Shown: positions 23,349 to 34,033 of the stretch, in pieces
Position numbering within the stretch: position 1 is the first letter of the stretch
Layout of the letters: every line of letters starts with the position of its first letter
NCBI GenBank assembly: GCA_027924585.1
Contig: BSBM01000261.1
Span: 908,501 to 972,500, forward strand
Direction of reading: 5' to 3'
Origin: Larix kaempferi
Taxonomy: Eukaryota > Streptophyta > Pinopsida > Pinales > Pinaceae
Length of the DNA stretch: 64,000 nucleotides
The notes under the pieces: model-generated
Seen by the model: the letters and a program-made list of their open reading frames with translations, nothing else
Database searches by the model: none
Told to the model about the DNA's origin: nothing
Translations under genes and position numbers: made by a program

Positions 23349-24000
23349 GACAGTTAGGTTCATTTAAAGCTTTTTGTTAAAGATTTGCTATTTTTAGCAA
23401 AATTGTAATTTGTAAAAATGTAAATATTATTTTACCTAATCTAGTCATTCGATGGAGGATTAGTAGGAGATACCCTAACTGTTTTTGAGGGATGAAAAAC
23501 TATTTAGAGAGGGAGAAAAGACATTGTAAGGGTTCGAAATTTTGGAGAGCTAGAGGAGGTCTGCAAACTGTGTTTTCATCCAGACTTGTTCACTGCTAAG
23601 TATTGCAAACTCTCATATTGCATTTTTGATGAAACTATGAATATATGACTCCTTATTCCACTTCTGATATGTGTTGGCTTCATTTTAAACTTATACAGTT
23701 TCTTGATTGACAATTTCATTTCTGGTTTTAGGTATAATTTCCAGTGGTGCTTGTCTTTTATTGAATGAACTTCATTGCAATCTTTTGGTGAATTTCTGAG
23801 ATATATATGCATCTTCATGGATATATGTATGTGAATTAGTTTTTACTTATTGGTTGAATATATTCCCTTATGCTCTTGAAGTTTTCTTACCAAAACCTAC
23901 AAAACAAAACCCTAAAAACCTAGTTTGGATTGATTTTATTATTGAGATTGTGTTGGCTTGTTACCTTAGCCTTAGTAACAATTTCTGACACAAACATCTT

Positions 24001-24017
24001 TGGCGCCGTTGCCGGGG
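24001..24017 (+). other. Primer binding site, tRNA-Asp type
   Basis: TGGCGCCGTTGCCGGGG, four bases after the 5' LTR end, is complementary to the 3' end of plant tRNA-Asp. Confidence 0.9.
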
Positions 24018-24499
24018 ACGAAGCTGAAGCATATCTTCCCTGGGATACTCATCATTTTCCTGGTTTAAGAGGTGAACTTGAACCAGCATTTTTGAAGGCT
24101 ATTTTCACCAAAAAAATCACACTGGCTTCTAAAGGGATTGGGACCAGGAATAAGCATGTTTCTCCATTAAATCTGGGTGTGACAGACCCTGAGCAGATTC
24201 TGAAAACAGCAAACAAACTCAGAAAATCTAAATCTTTACCAACTTTCTGTGATCCTAATCAGTTGGGTGAATCACTAGACCCAGCTGACATTTCACCGTG
24301 TATAAAACCTATCATCTCTGAGAGCAGTTTTCAGGTTTTCACTAATCCTAAAAGTTTCTTGAAGGCTAAGACCTCTTCTCCTGATAAAATACCAATATTT
24401 CAGTTGAAACTAGGAAAGAATACCTTTCAAAAAGGGTCCAGTCAATTTCCTTCCTTTTCAAATCCTAATTTGAAACTTCAGTCTAAACTTCAGTCAACA

Positions 24500-27400
24500 A
24501 TGGCAGCTCAAAATCCACCTATGGATATGATGGACAGAATGGTAGCAGCTAGGTATGCACCTTTAGTTTTACCTCAGCCTCTACATCCATTGCCTGGAGG
24601 TGATTACCAGAAATATATGCCTAGGTTCAATGGTCAAGGGGAAACCACTGCTGAGGAACATTGGGAGGCTTTCTTGAGTTATGCTGACAATCAGAATATT
24701 GAGATTAAAGATGTGTGGATGAGGGTTTTTGTTCAGAGTCTAGATGGAGATGTAAGAAAATGGTTTAGAGACTTGCCTGCTAATTCCATTACTATTATTG
24801 AGGAACTCGAAGAGATTTTCATGAGACAGTGGGGAGACCCTAAAGATCACACATACTATATAACTGAGTTTGGAGCTCTCAGAAGAAAGAAAGATGAAAC
24901 TGTTGCAGATTTTTCCAAGAGGTTTAATAAGATGTACAGTAGAATTCCAGCAGAAATTAAACCCACTGAAACATCAGCTAAGTTGACATACGCCAATGCT
25001 TTTGATCATGAATTTTCTTTATTACTCAGAGAGAGGAGACCTATCACCCTGCTGAACATGCAAGATGCAGCCCTAGAGGTAGAGTCTAATTTGGTAGCTT
25101 CAAATAGACTTAAGAATGAAACATCTCAGCAGCTGTATGAAAGAAAAGGAAAGAAAGAAGCTGTCACAGCAGGCTCTGCTTCTCAATCTGCTGAGGCCAA
25201 GATAGATGAGATGGCCAAAATGGTTAAGATCCTTACTGCAAAGTTGAACAAACTAGAGCTTGAAAAGAATTCTGCTAAACCTGCTCCAGAAGCTCAGAGG
25301 AATCCAAATAACCAAAATCAGTTTAGAAGACAATTTGCACCTAGATTCATGCCAAGGGAGCGAAGAAATAATGACATCCAGCAAGAAAGGAGAGAAAATG
25401 AAGATCAAAAAGTGCCCCCACCTTTTCAAAATAACTTGGTTGATGAGGAAGAAATTGATCAGCAGCTGCTTTTTGAAGAAACTGAGACTGATCAGGACAT
25501 GAACCACATTGGAGATAAAATGTTTACAGGCTTTGTTACTGAAGAAGATTTTCTAAATTCTGAATATTATGATGCTGATTTATATGAGATTGAAGATGAT
25601 TTGGAATGTGAAAAAACTGCTGTAAATGTTGCTACCAATCAGAATGGAGTTAAGAAAGTTATTAATCTCAGAACTGGACCGAAACAAGTAGTTCAAGCTC
25701 CTAAGAAGAAAGCTGTTGTTCCTGCTCCAGTTATTCTTGATAAACCAACTGTTAATCCTGTAGCAGAAAAGAAGCAACCTTCAGAAAAACCCAAGAAAAA
25801 TACAGAAATTGAAGAGGTAAACAAGTCAGGTCAACATTTTAGTTTGGAAAATGAATTAGGAAAACTCAAAATTCCTGTGCCATTTTCTGAGCTTATAAAA
25901 AATCCATCATACAAGAATACAGTTTTGAAGGTAATGAATATGCCAAATAATCAGCCAGTTTCAGATATAGTGAACCTTCAGGAAGAAAACCCTAGAATTT
26001 TTATTGGATCAGCTTTAGCTGAGAAGACTGAAAATGAAGCTGGTGCTTCTCCTCCATTTTATATAACTCTGACTGTGCATGAGCAGATGATTCATAACTG
26101 TCTGCTAGATTCAGGAGCATCCCATAATTTGATGCCAAAATCTGTGATGGAAGCCCTGGGCCTTAATGTCACTAATCCTTACCATGATCTATATGCTTTT
26201 GACTCCCGAGCTGTAAAATGTTTAGGAGTGATAAAAGATATGGTTGTCAATCTTACTCAGTTACCCATGAAAAGTGTAATAATGGATGTTGTGGTAGCCG
26301 ACATCACACCAAAATTTGGCTTACTTCTGTCTAGGTCATGGGCTAAGAAAGTTGGAGGAACATTACAGATGGATCTCTCTTATGCAACTATTCCTGTTTT
26401 TGGTGGGGAAAATAGGAGACTTTATAGAGAGTTACAGTTGGCTTACATAGTCACAGATGAGAAAAACCCTACAAATCACCCAATGTATTCTGTGGATAAA
26501 GACCTTGGTTCATGCATACTACAGTTTAGTGAAGAAGAGAATTCTGCTGGTGTGTTACAAGTACAAAAAGATCAGCCTGTAAAACACAGTCAAGAAGAGC
26601 AGGATGTATTGTGGCAGTTGTATTTTGATGGGTCTTCATGCAAAGAAGGTGCTGGAGCTGGAGTTTTATTGATTTCTCCTGGAGGTGAAATGGTGAAACT
26701 TATGTATAAGTTAGAATTTGCTACCACCAACAATACTGCTGAGTATGAGGCCCTGCTATTGGGATTGAAGGCTGCAAAAGATTTAGTAATTCAACAGATT
26801 TCTGCATTTGGCGACTCCGAACTAATTGTTCAACAAGTGAAGAACAAATATCAAGTAAAGCAGGGTTTGTTGAAAGTATATCGAAATGAGGTATGGGATA
26901 TGCTTGAAAATTATTTTATAGCATTTAATATCACTCATATTCCCAGAAATCATTATGAAACTGCAGATTCTTTAGCCCTGGCTGCCACACATTTTAGAAT
27001 TCCAAAAACCACTCAATTAAGGTATCCAATAGAAGTGAGATATAGGCCATGTGTTCCAGATAATGTGAAACATTGGAGGGTTTTTGAAGATGACATTGAA
27101 ATAAAAAAAATTCTCGAGCTGGTAGATGAATTTTCAAACAATCAAATTGATCAAGAAATGGATGAAAAGGATGAACAGTTGGATGAATTTACTACAGAAG
27201 AGATTGCTGGACATAATATTATTGAATTAAAGAGTAATTTCATTCCGAAAGGTCTAGTACCTCTGGAAAGAATATTCACTAAGGATGATACACCTTCCAG
27301 ACCAGTAATCCAGTCTTCAGAAGAAAATGTAGAGGACTACAATATTGGCTCAGCAGAACAGCCCAGAATGGTAAAATTGTCTAAAAACTTAACAGCTGAG

Positions 27401-30142
27401 CAAAGGAGTAGATATATTAGGCTGTTGAGGAAATATATAGATACATTTGCTTGGTCTTACAAGGAGCTGAAAACCTATGACACAGCAGTTATTCAGCATA
27501 AAGTTCCTTTGAAACCTAATGTTAAACCTTTCAGGCAGAAATTAAGAAGAATCAATCCAGCACTGTTCCCTGTTATTGAAAAAGAATTAAAGAAGTTGTT
27601 GGATGCAAAAATAATAGTGCCTCTTAGATATTCTTCTTGGGTGGCAAATTTGGTTCCTGTTAGAAAGAAGAATGGAGAGATTCGATTATGTGTTGACTTC
27701 AGAAATTTGAATCGATCATCATTAAAAGACAATTATCCTCTCCCCAAGATTGAACAGGTTTTGCAGCAGGTGGTTGGAGCTCAAAGGATTTCAATGCTAG
27801 ATGGCTTCTCAGGGTATAATCAGATTGCTATGCACCCTGATGATAAAGAAAAAACAGCTTTTACAACCCCTTGGGGGACATTTATGTATGACAAGATGCC
27901 TTTTGGCTTGATGAATGCTGGAGCAACTTTTCAGAGAGCCATGGATATTGCATTCGTGGGTGAAAAAGATAAGTTTGTGGTTATTTATCTGGATGATATT
28001 ACAGTCTTCTCCAAATCTGATGATGAACATTTGAAACATTTGGAACAAACCTTCACAAAGTGCAGAAAGTTTGGCTTATCCTTGAACCCTAAAAAATCAC
28101 ATTTTGCTGTACAGGAAGGTAAGTTGCTTGGTCACTTGGTATCAGCTAATGGTATCAGGATTGACCCTGAGAGAGTCAAAGCAATACTGAAAATTAGCTT
28201 GCCCAGGAGTAAAAAGGATGTGCAATCATTTATTGGCAAAATAAATTTTCTGAGATGGTTTATTCCTAATTTTGCTGAAACCATTAAGCAAATTACAGGC
28301 ATGTTAAAAAAGGATCAAGAAGTCAAGTGGACTATGGAAGCAAAGACAGCTTTTGAAAAGATTAAAGTGGCTCTAACTGAAGCACCTGTTCTGGTGAGTC
28401 CAAATTTTGACAAAGAATTTCTTACATTTTCTTTTGCCTCAGAAGATACTATTGCTGCTGTATTACTTCAGAAGAATGAAGAAGGATTGGAACAACCAAT
28501 TGCCTTTTTCAGCAAAACACTTAGAGATTCCGAGCTAAAATACAGTATCTTGGAGAAACAAGCCTATGCCCTGGTAAAGGCTTTAAAATTTTTCAGAATT
28601 TATATTTTACACTCCAAGGTTGTTTCATTTGTTCCAAATGCTGCAGTGAAGGATGTTTTGACACAGCCTGATAGTGAAGGAAAGAGGGGAAGGTGGATTG
28701 CCAAAATTATGGAATATGAAGTGGAAATCAGACCTACTAAGCTGGTCAAAGGACAAGGATTGGCCAAACTGCTAGCTGACTCAAATTGTCAGGCACTAGG
28801 GTTACATGCTATGACAGAAGAATCAGGACCTGAAGAAAATCAAGTAATCCTGGAAAAAGAAAGAATCAAGGATTCTTATTCATCTTCAGATTGGTATGCT
28901 GACATTGTCCATTTTCTGTTATTTTTGCAATGTCCAGAACATTTAGACAGAAAAGCTGCCAGGTCCTTGAAATTGAAAACTATTAAATACTGTCTGATAG
29001 AAGGTCAATTGTTTTGGAAAGATCCAGCAGGAATCTTATTAAGGTGTTTAGATCAAGCTGAAATAAAGGAAGTAATTTCAGAATCTCATGAAGGAGCCTG
29101 TGGAGGGCATAAATACTGGAAAACAACAGCTTATAAAATTTTAAGAGCTGGTTACTATTGGCCTTCACTTTTCACAGATGTTTATCAAACTGTAAGAGCT
29201 TGCATACCTTGTCAAAAGTTTGCAGGAAAACAAAAGTTGATGTCTTTACCTTTGAAGCCTATTGTAGTCAATGCCCCTTTTCAGCAGTGGGGCCTGGATT
29301 TTATTGGAGAAATAAACCCAGCATCTTCAGGCCAGCATCATTGGATTTTGACTGCCACAGATTTCTTTACAAAGTGGGTGGAGGCTATCCCCACAAGAAA
29401 TGCCACAGATAAGGTAATTATGGATTTCATAGAAAATAATATTCTGAGCAGGTTTGGTTTCCCACAAAGATTGATTACTGATAATGCCAAAGCATTCAAA
29501 TCCAAGGCAATGGTGGCCTTTTGTGAGAAAAATGGTATTATGCTAAAACACTCAACTCCCTATTATCCTCAGGGAAATGGTCAGGCTGAATCATCTAACA
29601 AAAATATCATTCAGTGCATCAAGAAATTGCTCAAACAGAATAAAAAATCCTGGGATTCAATGTTGAAATATGCATTATGGGCAGATAGGATTACTGTAAA
29701 ACAAGCCATTGGTACTTCACCCTTTCAGCTGGTTTATGGAACAGAAGCAGTATTTCCAGTACAATTGGGAATCCCTGTAATGAAGTTCCTCCAAAATTCT
29801 CAAGAGGAACCAGATGATTTGCAAAGGAGAATTTTTGAAATGATTGAGTTACAACAGAACAGGGAAAAGGTAGATAAAGAAGCCCAGCTGTATAGAGCTA
29901 AAATGAAAACCAGGTTTGACAGAAATATCAAAGATCACATTTTTTCAGAAGGTGAGATGGTTTTAAGATGGGATGCAAGAAAGGAACAGAAGGGGAAACA
30001 TGGAAAATTTGATAATTTATGGTTTGGCCCTTTTCTCATAGCTAAGGTTTTGGAAAATAATACTTTCATATTGCAGTCTTTGGAAGGAGAGGAATTGCTC
30101 AGCCCTGTTAATGGGCGATTCCTCAAGCATTTCTACAGTTAA
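24500..30142 (+). CDS. Tat-like gypsy Gag-Pol polyprotein (1880 aa from the first ATG)
   Basis: This is the replication polyprotein. The first in-frame ATG is 24500 (MAAQNPPMDMM), but the frame is open back to the primer site, so a non-AUG or spliced start is possible. Counting from 24500: Gag at about 45-175 (HWEAFLSYADNQN, FMRQWGDP, ADFSKRFNKMYSRIP) with a basic Asn/Gln/Arg tail and no zinc knuckle; protease D537 in LLDSGASHNLMP. An archaeal-type RNase H follows, with D710 (LYFDGSS), NNTAEYEALL, FGDSELIVQQV and ADSLALAAT, so all four catalytic acids seem present. Next come RT (CVDFRNLNRSS, YLDD near 1164-1166) and a second RNase H whose first catalytic position reads FSFASED, without the Asp. 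Integrase has a CIPC zinc motif, D1600 (GLDFIGE), TDNAK, QAES and a GPF-type tail. There are no stops or shifts, so the copy looks functional. Confidence 0.95.
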   Translation: MAAQNPPMDMMDRMVAARYAPLVLPQPLHPLPGGDYQKYMPRFNGQGETTAEEHWEAFLSYADNQNIEIKDVWMRVFVQSLDGDVRKWFRDLPANSITIIEELEEIFMRQWGDPKDHTYYITEFGALRRKKDETVADFSKRFNKMYSRIPAEIKPTETSAKLTYANAFDHEFSLLLRERRPITLLNMQDAALEVESNLVASNRLKNETSQQLYERKGKKEAVTAGSASQSAEAKIDEMAKMVKILTAKLNKLELEKNSAKPAPEAQRNPNNQNQFRRQFAPRFMPRERRNNDIQQERRENEDQKVPPPFQNNLVDEEEIDQQLLFEETETDQDMNHIGDKMFTGFVTEEDFLNSEYYDADLYEIEDDLECEKTAVNVATNQNGVKKVINLRTGPKQVVQAPKKKAVVPAPVILDKPTVNPVAEKKQPSEKPKKNTEIEEVNKSGQHFSLENELGKLKIPVPFSELIKNPSYKNTVLKVMNMPNNQPVSDIVNLQEENPRIFIGSALAEKTENEAGASPPFYITLTVHEQMIHNCLLDSGASHNLMPKSVMEALGLNVTNPYHDLYAFDSRAVKCLGVIKDMVVNLTQLPMKSVIMDVVVADITPKFGLLLSRSWAKKVGGTLQMDLSYATIPVFGGENRRLYRELQLAYIVTDEKNPTNHPMYSVDKDLGSCILQFSEEENSAGVLQVQKDQPVKHSQEEQDVLWQLYFDGSSCKEGAGAGVLLISPGGEMVKLMYKLEFATTNNTAEYEALLLGLKAAKDLVIQQISAFGDSELIVQQVKNKYQVKQGLLKVYRNEVWDMLENYFIAFNITHIPRNHYETADSLALAATHFRIPKTTQLRYPIEVRYRPCVPDNVKHWRVFEDDIEIKKILELVDEFSNNQIDQEMDEKDEQLDEFTTEEIAGHNIIELKSNFIPKGLVPLERIFTKDDTPSRPVIQSSEENVEDYNIGSAEQPRMVKLSKNLTAEQRSRYIRLLRKYIDTFAWSYKELKTYDTAVIQHKVPLKPNVKPFRQKLRRINPALFPVIEKELKKLLDAKIIVPLRYSSWVANLVPVRKKNGEIRLCVDFRNLNRSSLKDNYPLPKIEQVLQQVVGAQRISMLDGFSGYNQIAMHPDDKEKTAFTTPWGTFMYDKMPFGLMNAGATFQRAMDIAFVGEKDKFVVIYLDDITVFSKSDDEHLKHLEQTFTKCRKFGLSLNPKKSHFAVQEGKLLGHLVSANGIRIDPERVKAILKISLPRSKKDVQSFIGKINFLRWFIPNFAETIKQITGMLKKDQEVKWTMEAKTAFEKIKVALTEAPVLVSPNFDKEFLTFSFASEDTIAAVLLQKNEEGLEQPIAFFSKTLRDSELKYSILEKQAYALVKALKFFRIYILHSKVVSFVPNAAVKDVLTQPDSEGKRGRWIAKIMEYEVEIRPTKLVKGQGLAKLLADSNCQALGLHAMTEESGPEENQVILEKERIKDSYSSSDWYADIVHFLLFLQCPEHLDRKAARSLKLKTIKYCLIEGQLFWKDPAGILLRCLDQAEIKEVISESHEGACGGHKYWKTTAYKILRAGYYWPSLFTDVYQTVRACIPCQKFAGKQKLMSLPLKPIVVNAPFQQWGLDFIGEINPASSGQHHWILTATDFFTKWVEAIPTRNATDKVIMDFIENNILSRFGFPQRLITDNAKAFKSKAMVAFCEKNGIMLKHSTPYYPQGNGQAESSNKNIIQCIKKLLKQNKKSWDSMLKYALWADRITVKQAIGTSPFQLVYGTEAVFPVQLGIPVMKFLQNSQEEPDDLQRRIFEMIELQQNREKVDKEAQLYRAKMKTRFDRNIKDHIFSEGEMVLRWDARKEQKGKHGKFDNLWFGPFLIAKVLENNTFILQSLEGEELLSPVNGRFLKHFYS

Positions 30143-30288
30143 ATGAAGATCATGGTCACTTTTCATTGTATATACCGGTGTGAGTGAGATTGAATAAAGA
30201 CTCCATAGCCCAATGGAAGACTGAAGGCACTAGTCTACAGGTTCTTGAAGCCTCATAGGGAGGACTTCATCCCGCAGCTGGAGCCAGA
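30143..30288 (+). other. Short 3' untranslated segment before the 3' LTR
   Basis: These 146 bp lie between the polyprotein stop and the LTR. They contain AGGGAGGA at about 30257-30264, a weak polypurine candidate. The bases next to the LTR (CAGCTGGAGCCAGA) are only partly purine. Confidence 0.5.
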
Positions 30289-32743
30289 TGTTAAGTCAAT
30301 AAATTTTTCTGCATTTTTAGTTTTTTCTCTCTAAATTTTGGTTTGTTTTTTAGTGTACCTTAGTTAATTGTTGGTTTTCACTTTTGGTTTTTTGCCTTCT
30401 TAAGAGCCTTATGAATGCTTGAATAAAGTTTGAGCCCAGTCCTTTCAGTTTTCATTTGTTTTTGGTCATTTTTATATTGAAAGTGGGTCAATGTGAGTTA
30501 TATATTCAAAAGGAGAATCAATAATGACTTTAGAGAATAGCTAGACTAATGTCCTAAACCAAATAGCTGCCAAAATCTCCGACAAGTTGGAAAAAAGTTA
30601 GAAAATGGCTAAATTTTGGTTAAAAGGTATTCTTGTAGCGCTACACCAAAGTTTAACACAGAGTGCGCTACAGGAATATCGTGGCATGAGTTTTTTGTAA
30701 TCTCTCGATCTGATTTCCATCATCATGAAGAGTGTGAGTATCTAATTGCATTGTGTGAAGTGTTTAACACGTGTATGCAGCATTTGAGCATGATGTTAGT
30801 TGGTTGATAATCACGAAGAGAAGACAAGGGCATCATTACAGGTTATGCGGGTTCAGTTGCACAGAGACCAGCCAGTTCCGGGTTTAGCTGTCAAGTTTCC
30901 CTCGTCACACGCATCATCACTGAGGAGTTAGTGTTTGAGGAGGAGACTTCATTGTTGAACGTTGGATTACGTTACTGTGGAAGGAGACAGCTGTGATTCT
31001 GGCGCCAGCAGAAATTAGGGCTTTTGAATTCGTTCACCTGCAGCCAAAGAATTGTTAGGAAGACACCTGTGCTTGAAGAAGAACAATATTAACACCCCAA
31101 ATTAAAGACATTATGCCACGATGGAGGAGTAATTGACAGGTATTACGTATAACCCTCATAGCTGGAGAATTTGGGTTTTTGCTGCTGCGTGTTCTTCTGA
31201 AAAAATTGGTTGCTGAGAAGGATGTAATAGCATGAAAGGATGAAGAATTCATCACTGAAATAGTTAGCTGAAGCATGATAGGAGGAATTTGCATGACCGT
31301 TTCTTTTATGACCTAATCAGAATAGAGCGTCGAAAAAACTCACAGAATTGCCTGTAGAACTCAGTTTTGTTTACACAGAGGGAAGTCTGCTAGCTTGATA
31401 CAGGTGTTACACAGGGAGGTTTGTAGATTTGTGCAGGGGATTTAAATATCATTGAAATTGTTATAGCCTGCAGTACTATTTGCCCAGAAAATAGCTTATA
31501 AGACACTTCTGAAACCTAAAACTAGACTGTTCCAGTTCCTTGAAAAGAAAGAAATGGGAAAAAAACAGTAAAAGTGGTAAGATTAATAGGGCTGAACCCA
31601 CAGATTTGACATGGATCCAAAAACTTCCAGATTGTGCAGAGCTGTTCCAACAGGCAGGATGGTTGAAATTCTTCAAGAAGATAGATGGCTTTAATGCCCA
31701 AGTATCCTGCAATTTTGCCAAAGGACTTAAGAATGAGATGATCATAATGGATCCTTTGAGATTCAAATTGACTGTAGATTTAATTTCAGAAGCCACTGAA
31801 ATTGATAATGAGGGCGAGCTCTGGTTTAAGAAGTCTCCTTTTGAGTTTGATCCTCAAAGATACTCATGATAATTTTCAGGAGTTGGTAATTGATGCAAAA
31901 GAGGCACTCAGAAGAAAAAGGGTTGCTGACAGGAATTGCTCAGAATTAGAAAAGACAGTTCAAACCTTGCAGCATGAAAATGAACACCTGCACAAAAGGA
32001 TAGCTGAGCTGGAGCAAAAGCACAAAAGAGTGAAGAAAAGATCCTCAAGTCCAGATGGCATAGCTTTGCTAGTGGAGGCATCGAAAGAGATCTAGGACAG
32101 TTAGGTTCATTTAAAGCTTTTTGTTAAAGATTTGCTATTTTTAGCAAAATTGTAATTTGTAAAAATGTAAATATTATTTTACCTAATCTAGTCATTCGAT
32201 GGAGGATTAGTAGGAGATACCCTAACTGTTTTTGAGGGATGAAAAACTATTTAGAGAGGGAGAAAAGACATTGTAAGGGTTCGAAATTTTGGAGAGCTAG
32301 AGGAGGTCTGCAAACTGTGTTTTCATCCAGACTTGTTCACTGCTAAGTATTGCAAACTCTCATATTGCATTTTTGATGAAACTATGAATATATGACTCCT
32401 TATTCCACTTCTGATATGTGTTGGCTTCATTTTAAACTTATACAGTTTCTTGATTGACAATTTCATTTCTGGTTTTAGGTATAATTTCCAGTGGTGCTTG
32501 TCTTTTATTGAATGAACTTCATTGCAATATTTTGGTGAATTTCTGAGATATATATGCATCTTCATGGATATATGTATGTGAATTAGTTTTTACTTATTGG
32601 TTGAATGTATTCCCTTATGCTCTTGAAGTTTTCTTACCAAAACCTACAAAACAAAACCCTAAAAACCTAGTTTGGATTGATTTTATTATTGAGATTGTGT
32701 TGGCTTGTTACCTTAGCCTTAGTAACAATTTGTGACACAAACA
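30289..32743 (+). repeat. 3' LTR of the Tat-like gypsy element (2455 bp)
   Basis: It is a near-identical repeat of 21543-23996, one base longer because of an A-run difference near 31560. Visible differences include CAG/CAA near the start, GCTCGAAG/GCTTGAAG, CCATATTG/CCAGATTG and TTCTGAC/TTGTGAC near the end. Its reading frames are at 31540-31869 and 31802-32095. Confidence 0.94.
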
Positions 32744-32748
32744 ATCTG

Positions 32749-32939
32749 CATAGGAGGAGAAGGAGCTATTGTCTTGGGTTTACTTCTTTGTATTAGTTGG
32801 TCATCTATATTGAGGAAAGCTTTGCTGGGTTTTTTACCCCATGAGGGTTTCCTAGGGTAAATCTATGTCTATCTTGTGATTGTGTTTCTTTCAGTGATCC
32901 TATTATGATCTTGTTGTGAATTATAGGCAAAACTTAACA
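32749..32939 (+). repeat. copia-B 5' LTR, right part
   Basis: It resumes at CATAGGAGGAGAAGGAG after the gypsy target duplication ATCTG (32744-32748) and ends AAAACTTAACA. Together with 21221-21542 it gives about 513 bp, equal to the 512-bp 3' LTR. Confidence 0.92.
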
Positions 32940-32951
32940 TGGTATCAGAGC
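32940..32951 (+). other. Primer binding site, tRNA-iMet type (copia-B)
   Basis: TGGTATCAGAGC starts directly after the 5' LTR, identical to the copia-A site. Confidence 0.9.
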
Positions 32952-33169
32952 TAGCCTGAATAGGACATCTTTCACAAGGTGAAAATAACTCTCTCCTCCT
33001 CCGGTGAAAATTAGGGTTTCTGCAAAAGTTGGAATTTTTGGAATCTGAGAGCATGGCTGGATGCTCCTCCTCAAAATCGAAATTTTGAGCCCAAGATCTA
33101 AGTTTTTGAGTGGGTATAACCCCGGGCTTTGTCAAACCCTGGTTTGACTTTTGGACCAAAAGTACCAGA

Positions 33170-33275
33170 AAACCAAAAAACCAGTGAACCAGAAAAACTG
33201 CGCACCTCTGCACCAGTGAACCAGAAAAGCCGCGAACTTATGCACCAGTGAACCAAAAAAAGTGCGAGCCAGAAA
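33170..33275 (+). repeat. Short tandem repeat in the copia-B leader
   Basis: CCAGTGAACCAGAAAA with a following GCG occurs about three times at roughly 35-bp spacing in the untranslated leader. It differs from the 158-bp leader duplication of copia-A, so the leader is a fast-changing part of this family. Confidence 0.7.
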
Positions 33276-33445
33276 GCCAGAAAACCTATTGCAGATCTGA
33301 AAGTTGGTGGTCAAATTTGAAGGGTTAAAAGTTGAAGTTTCCAGAAACATAGTACACCAGTCATCTCAATTCAATCAAGCACATCTCCTGGTAAGATCTA
33401 TTCTACATTTTGAGAAACTTCAATTTTTGTGACCTCCTGGATAAG

Positions 33446-34033
33446 ATGGCCCCAAGCACTAAGCTTGAAGACAAATTAGAGGGTATAGAGAATTTCCGGG
33501 CATGGAAATATAGGATTGGTCTCATTCTTGAAGAGAATGATCTTGCCCAATATATCAAAGATGAGGTTGCAGAACCTGCGGAAGATGAAGCTAAAGAGAA
33601 GTACAAGAAGGGATTAATTAGGGAAAAGAGAATCATTGTTGATTCTATCAAAGACCACTTGATTCCCCAAGTGGCATATAAGAAGACCCCAAAGGAAATG
33701 TATGATGCCCTATCCAGAATTTATGAAGGGAGGAACATCAATAGGAAGATGAACTTGAGAGCTCAATTGAAGAGCACTAAGATGAATCAAGGAGAATCTA
33801 TTCAAGACTACTTCACAAGGGTCTCCCAGTTCAAGGAACAACTAGAAGCCATTGGAGACTCCCTTGATGAAGATGAAATAGTTATGACTGCTCTCAATGG
33901 TCTCACTAGACCTTGGGATTCATTCATCCAAACCATGTGTGCTAGAAAAGAAAGTATGAAGTTTGATGTGGTATGGGAGGATTGCATTCAAGAAGAGGCT
34001 AGAGTATCCAATAGAGAAGCCTTACTCAATTAA
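33446..34033 (+). pseudogene. copia-B gag, truncated by a stop
   Basis: ATG 33446 (MAPSTKLEDKLEGIENF) starts a Gag frame nearly identical to copia-A Gag. It carries the UBN2-type fold landmarks FRAWKYRIGLILEEND, IKDHLIPQVAYKKTPKEMYDAL, GESIQDYFTRVSQFKEQL and LTRPWDSFIQTM. It ends at TAA 34031, where copia-A reads on (LLKEDDQAL against LLN-stop-DDQAL). Only 196 residues remain before the stop, and the nucleocapsid part beyond it is further broken. Confidence 0.9.

Larger units (their letters stand above)
21543..23996 (+). repeat. 5' LTR of the Tat-like gypsy element (2454 bp)
   Basis: It runs TGTTAAGTCAGTAAAT to CTGACACAAACA and contains two overlapping reading frames (22808-23122 and about 23100-23348), kept in the 3' LTR with minor changes. 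Confidence 0.94.
21543..32743 (+). mobile_element. Young Ty3/gypsy element, Tat-like, apparently intact (11.2 kb)
   Basis: Two LTRs (21543-23996 and 30289-32743) both start TGTTAAGTCA and end GACACAAACA. The target duplication is ATCCG at 21538-21542 and ATCTG at 32744-32748, one base different. The primer site matches tRNA-Asp, as in many Tat and Athila elements. One uninterrupted polyprotein frame fills the interior. By eye the 2.45 kb LTRs differ at only about a dozen positions plus a 1-bp indel, so the insertion is recent. Domain order is Gag, protease, archaeal-type RNase H, RT, degenerate gypsy RNase H, integrase. Confidence 0.95.

Noticed and set aside
23930-24499. Gypsy polyprotein start within the 5' LTR at a TTG codon
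   Set aside because: The codon is not ATG and lies in the LTR before the primer site. The open frame there is reported as an observation instead.
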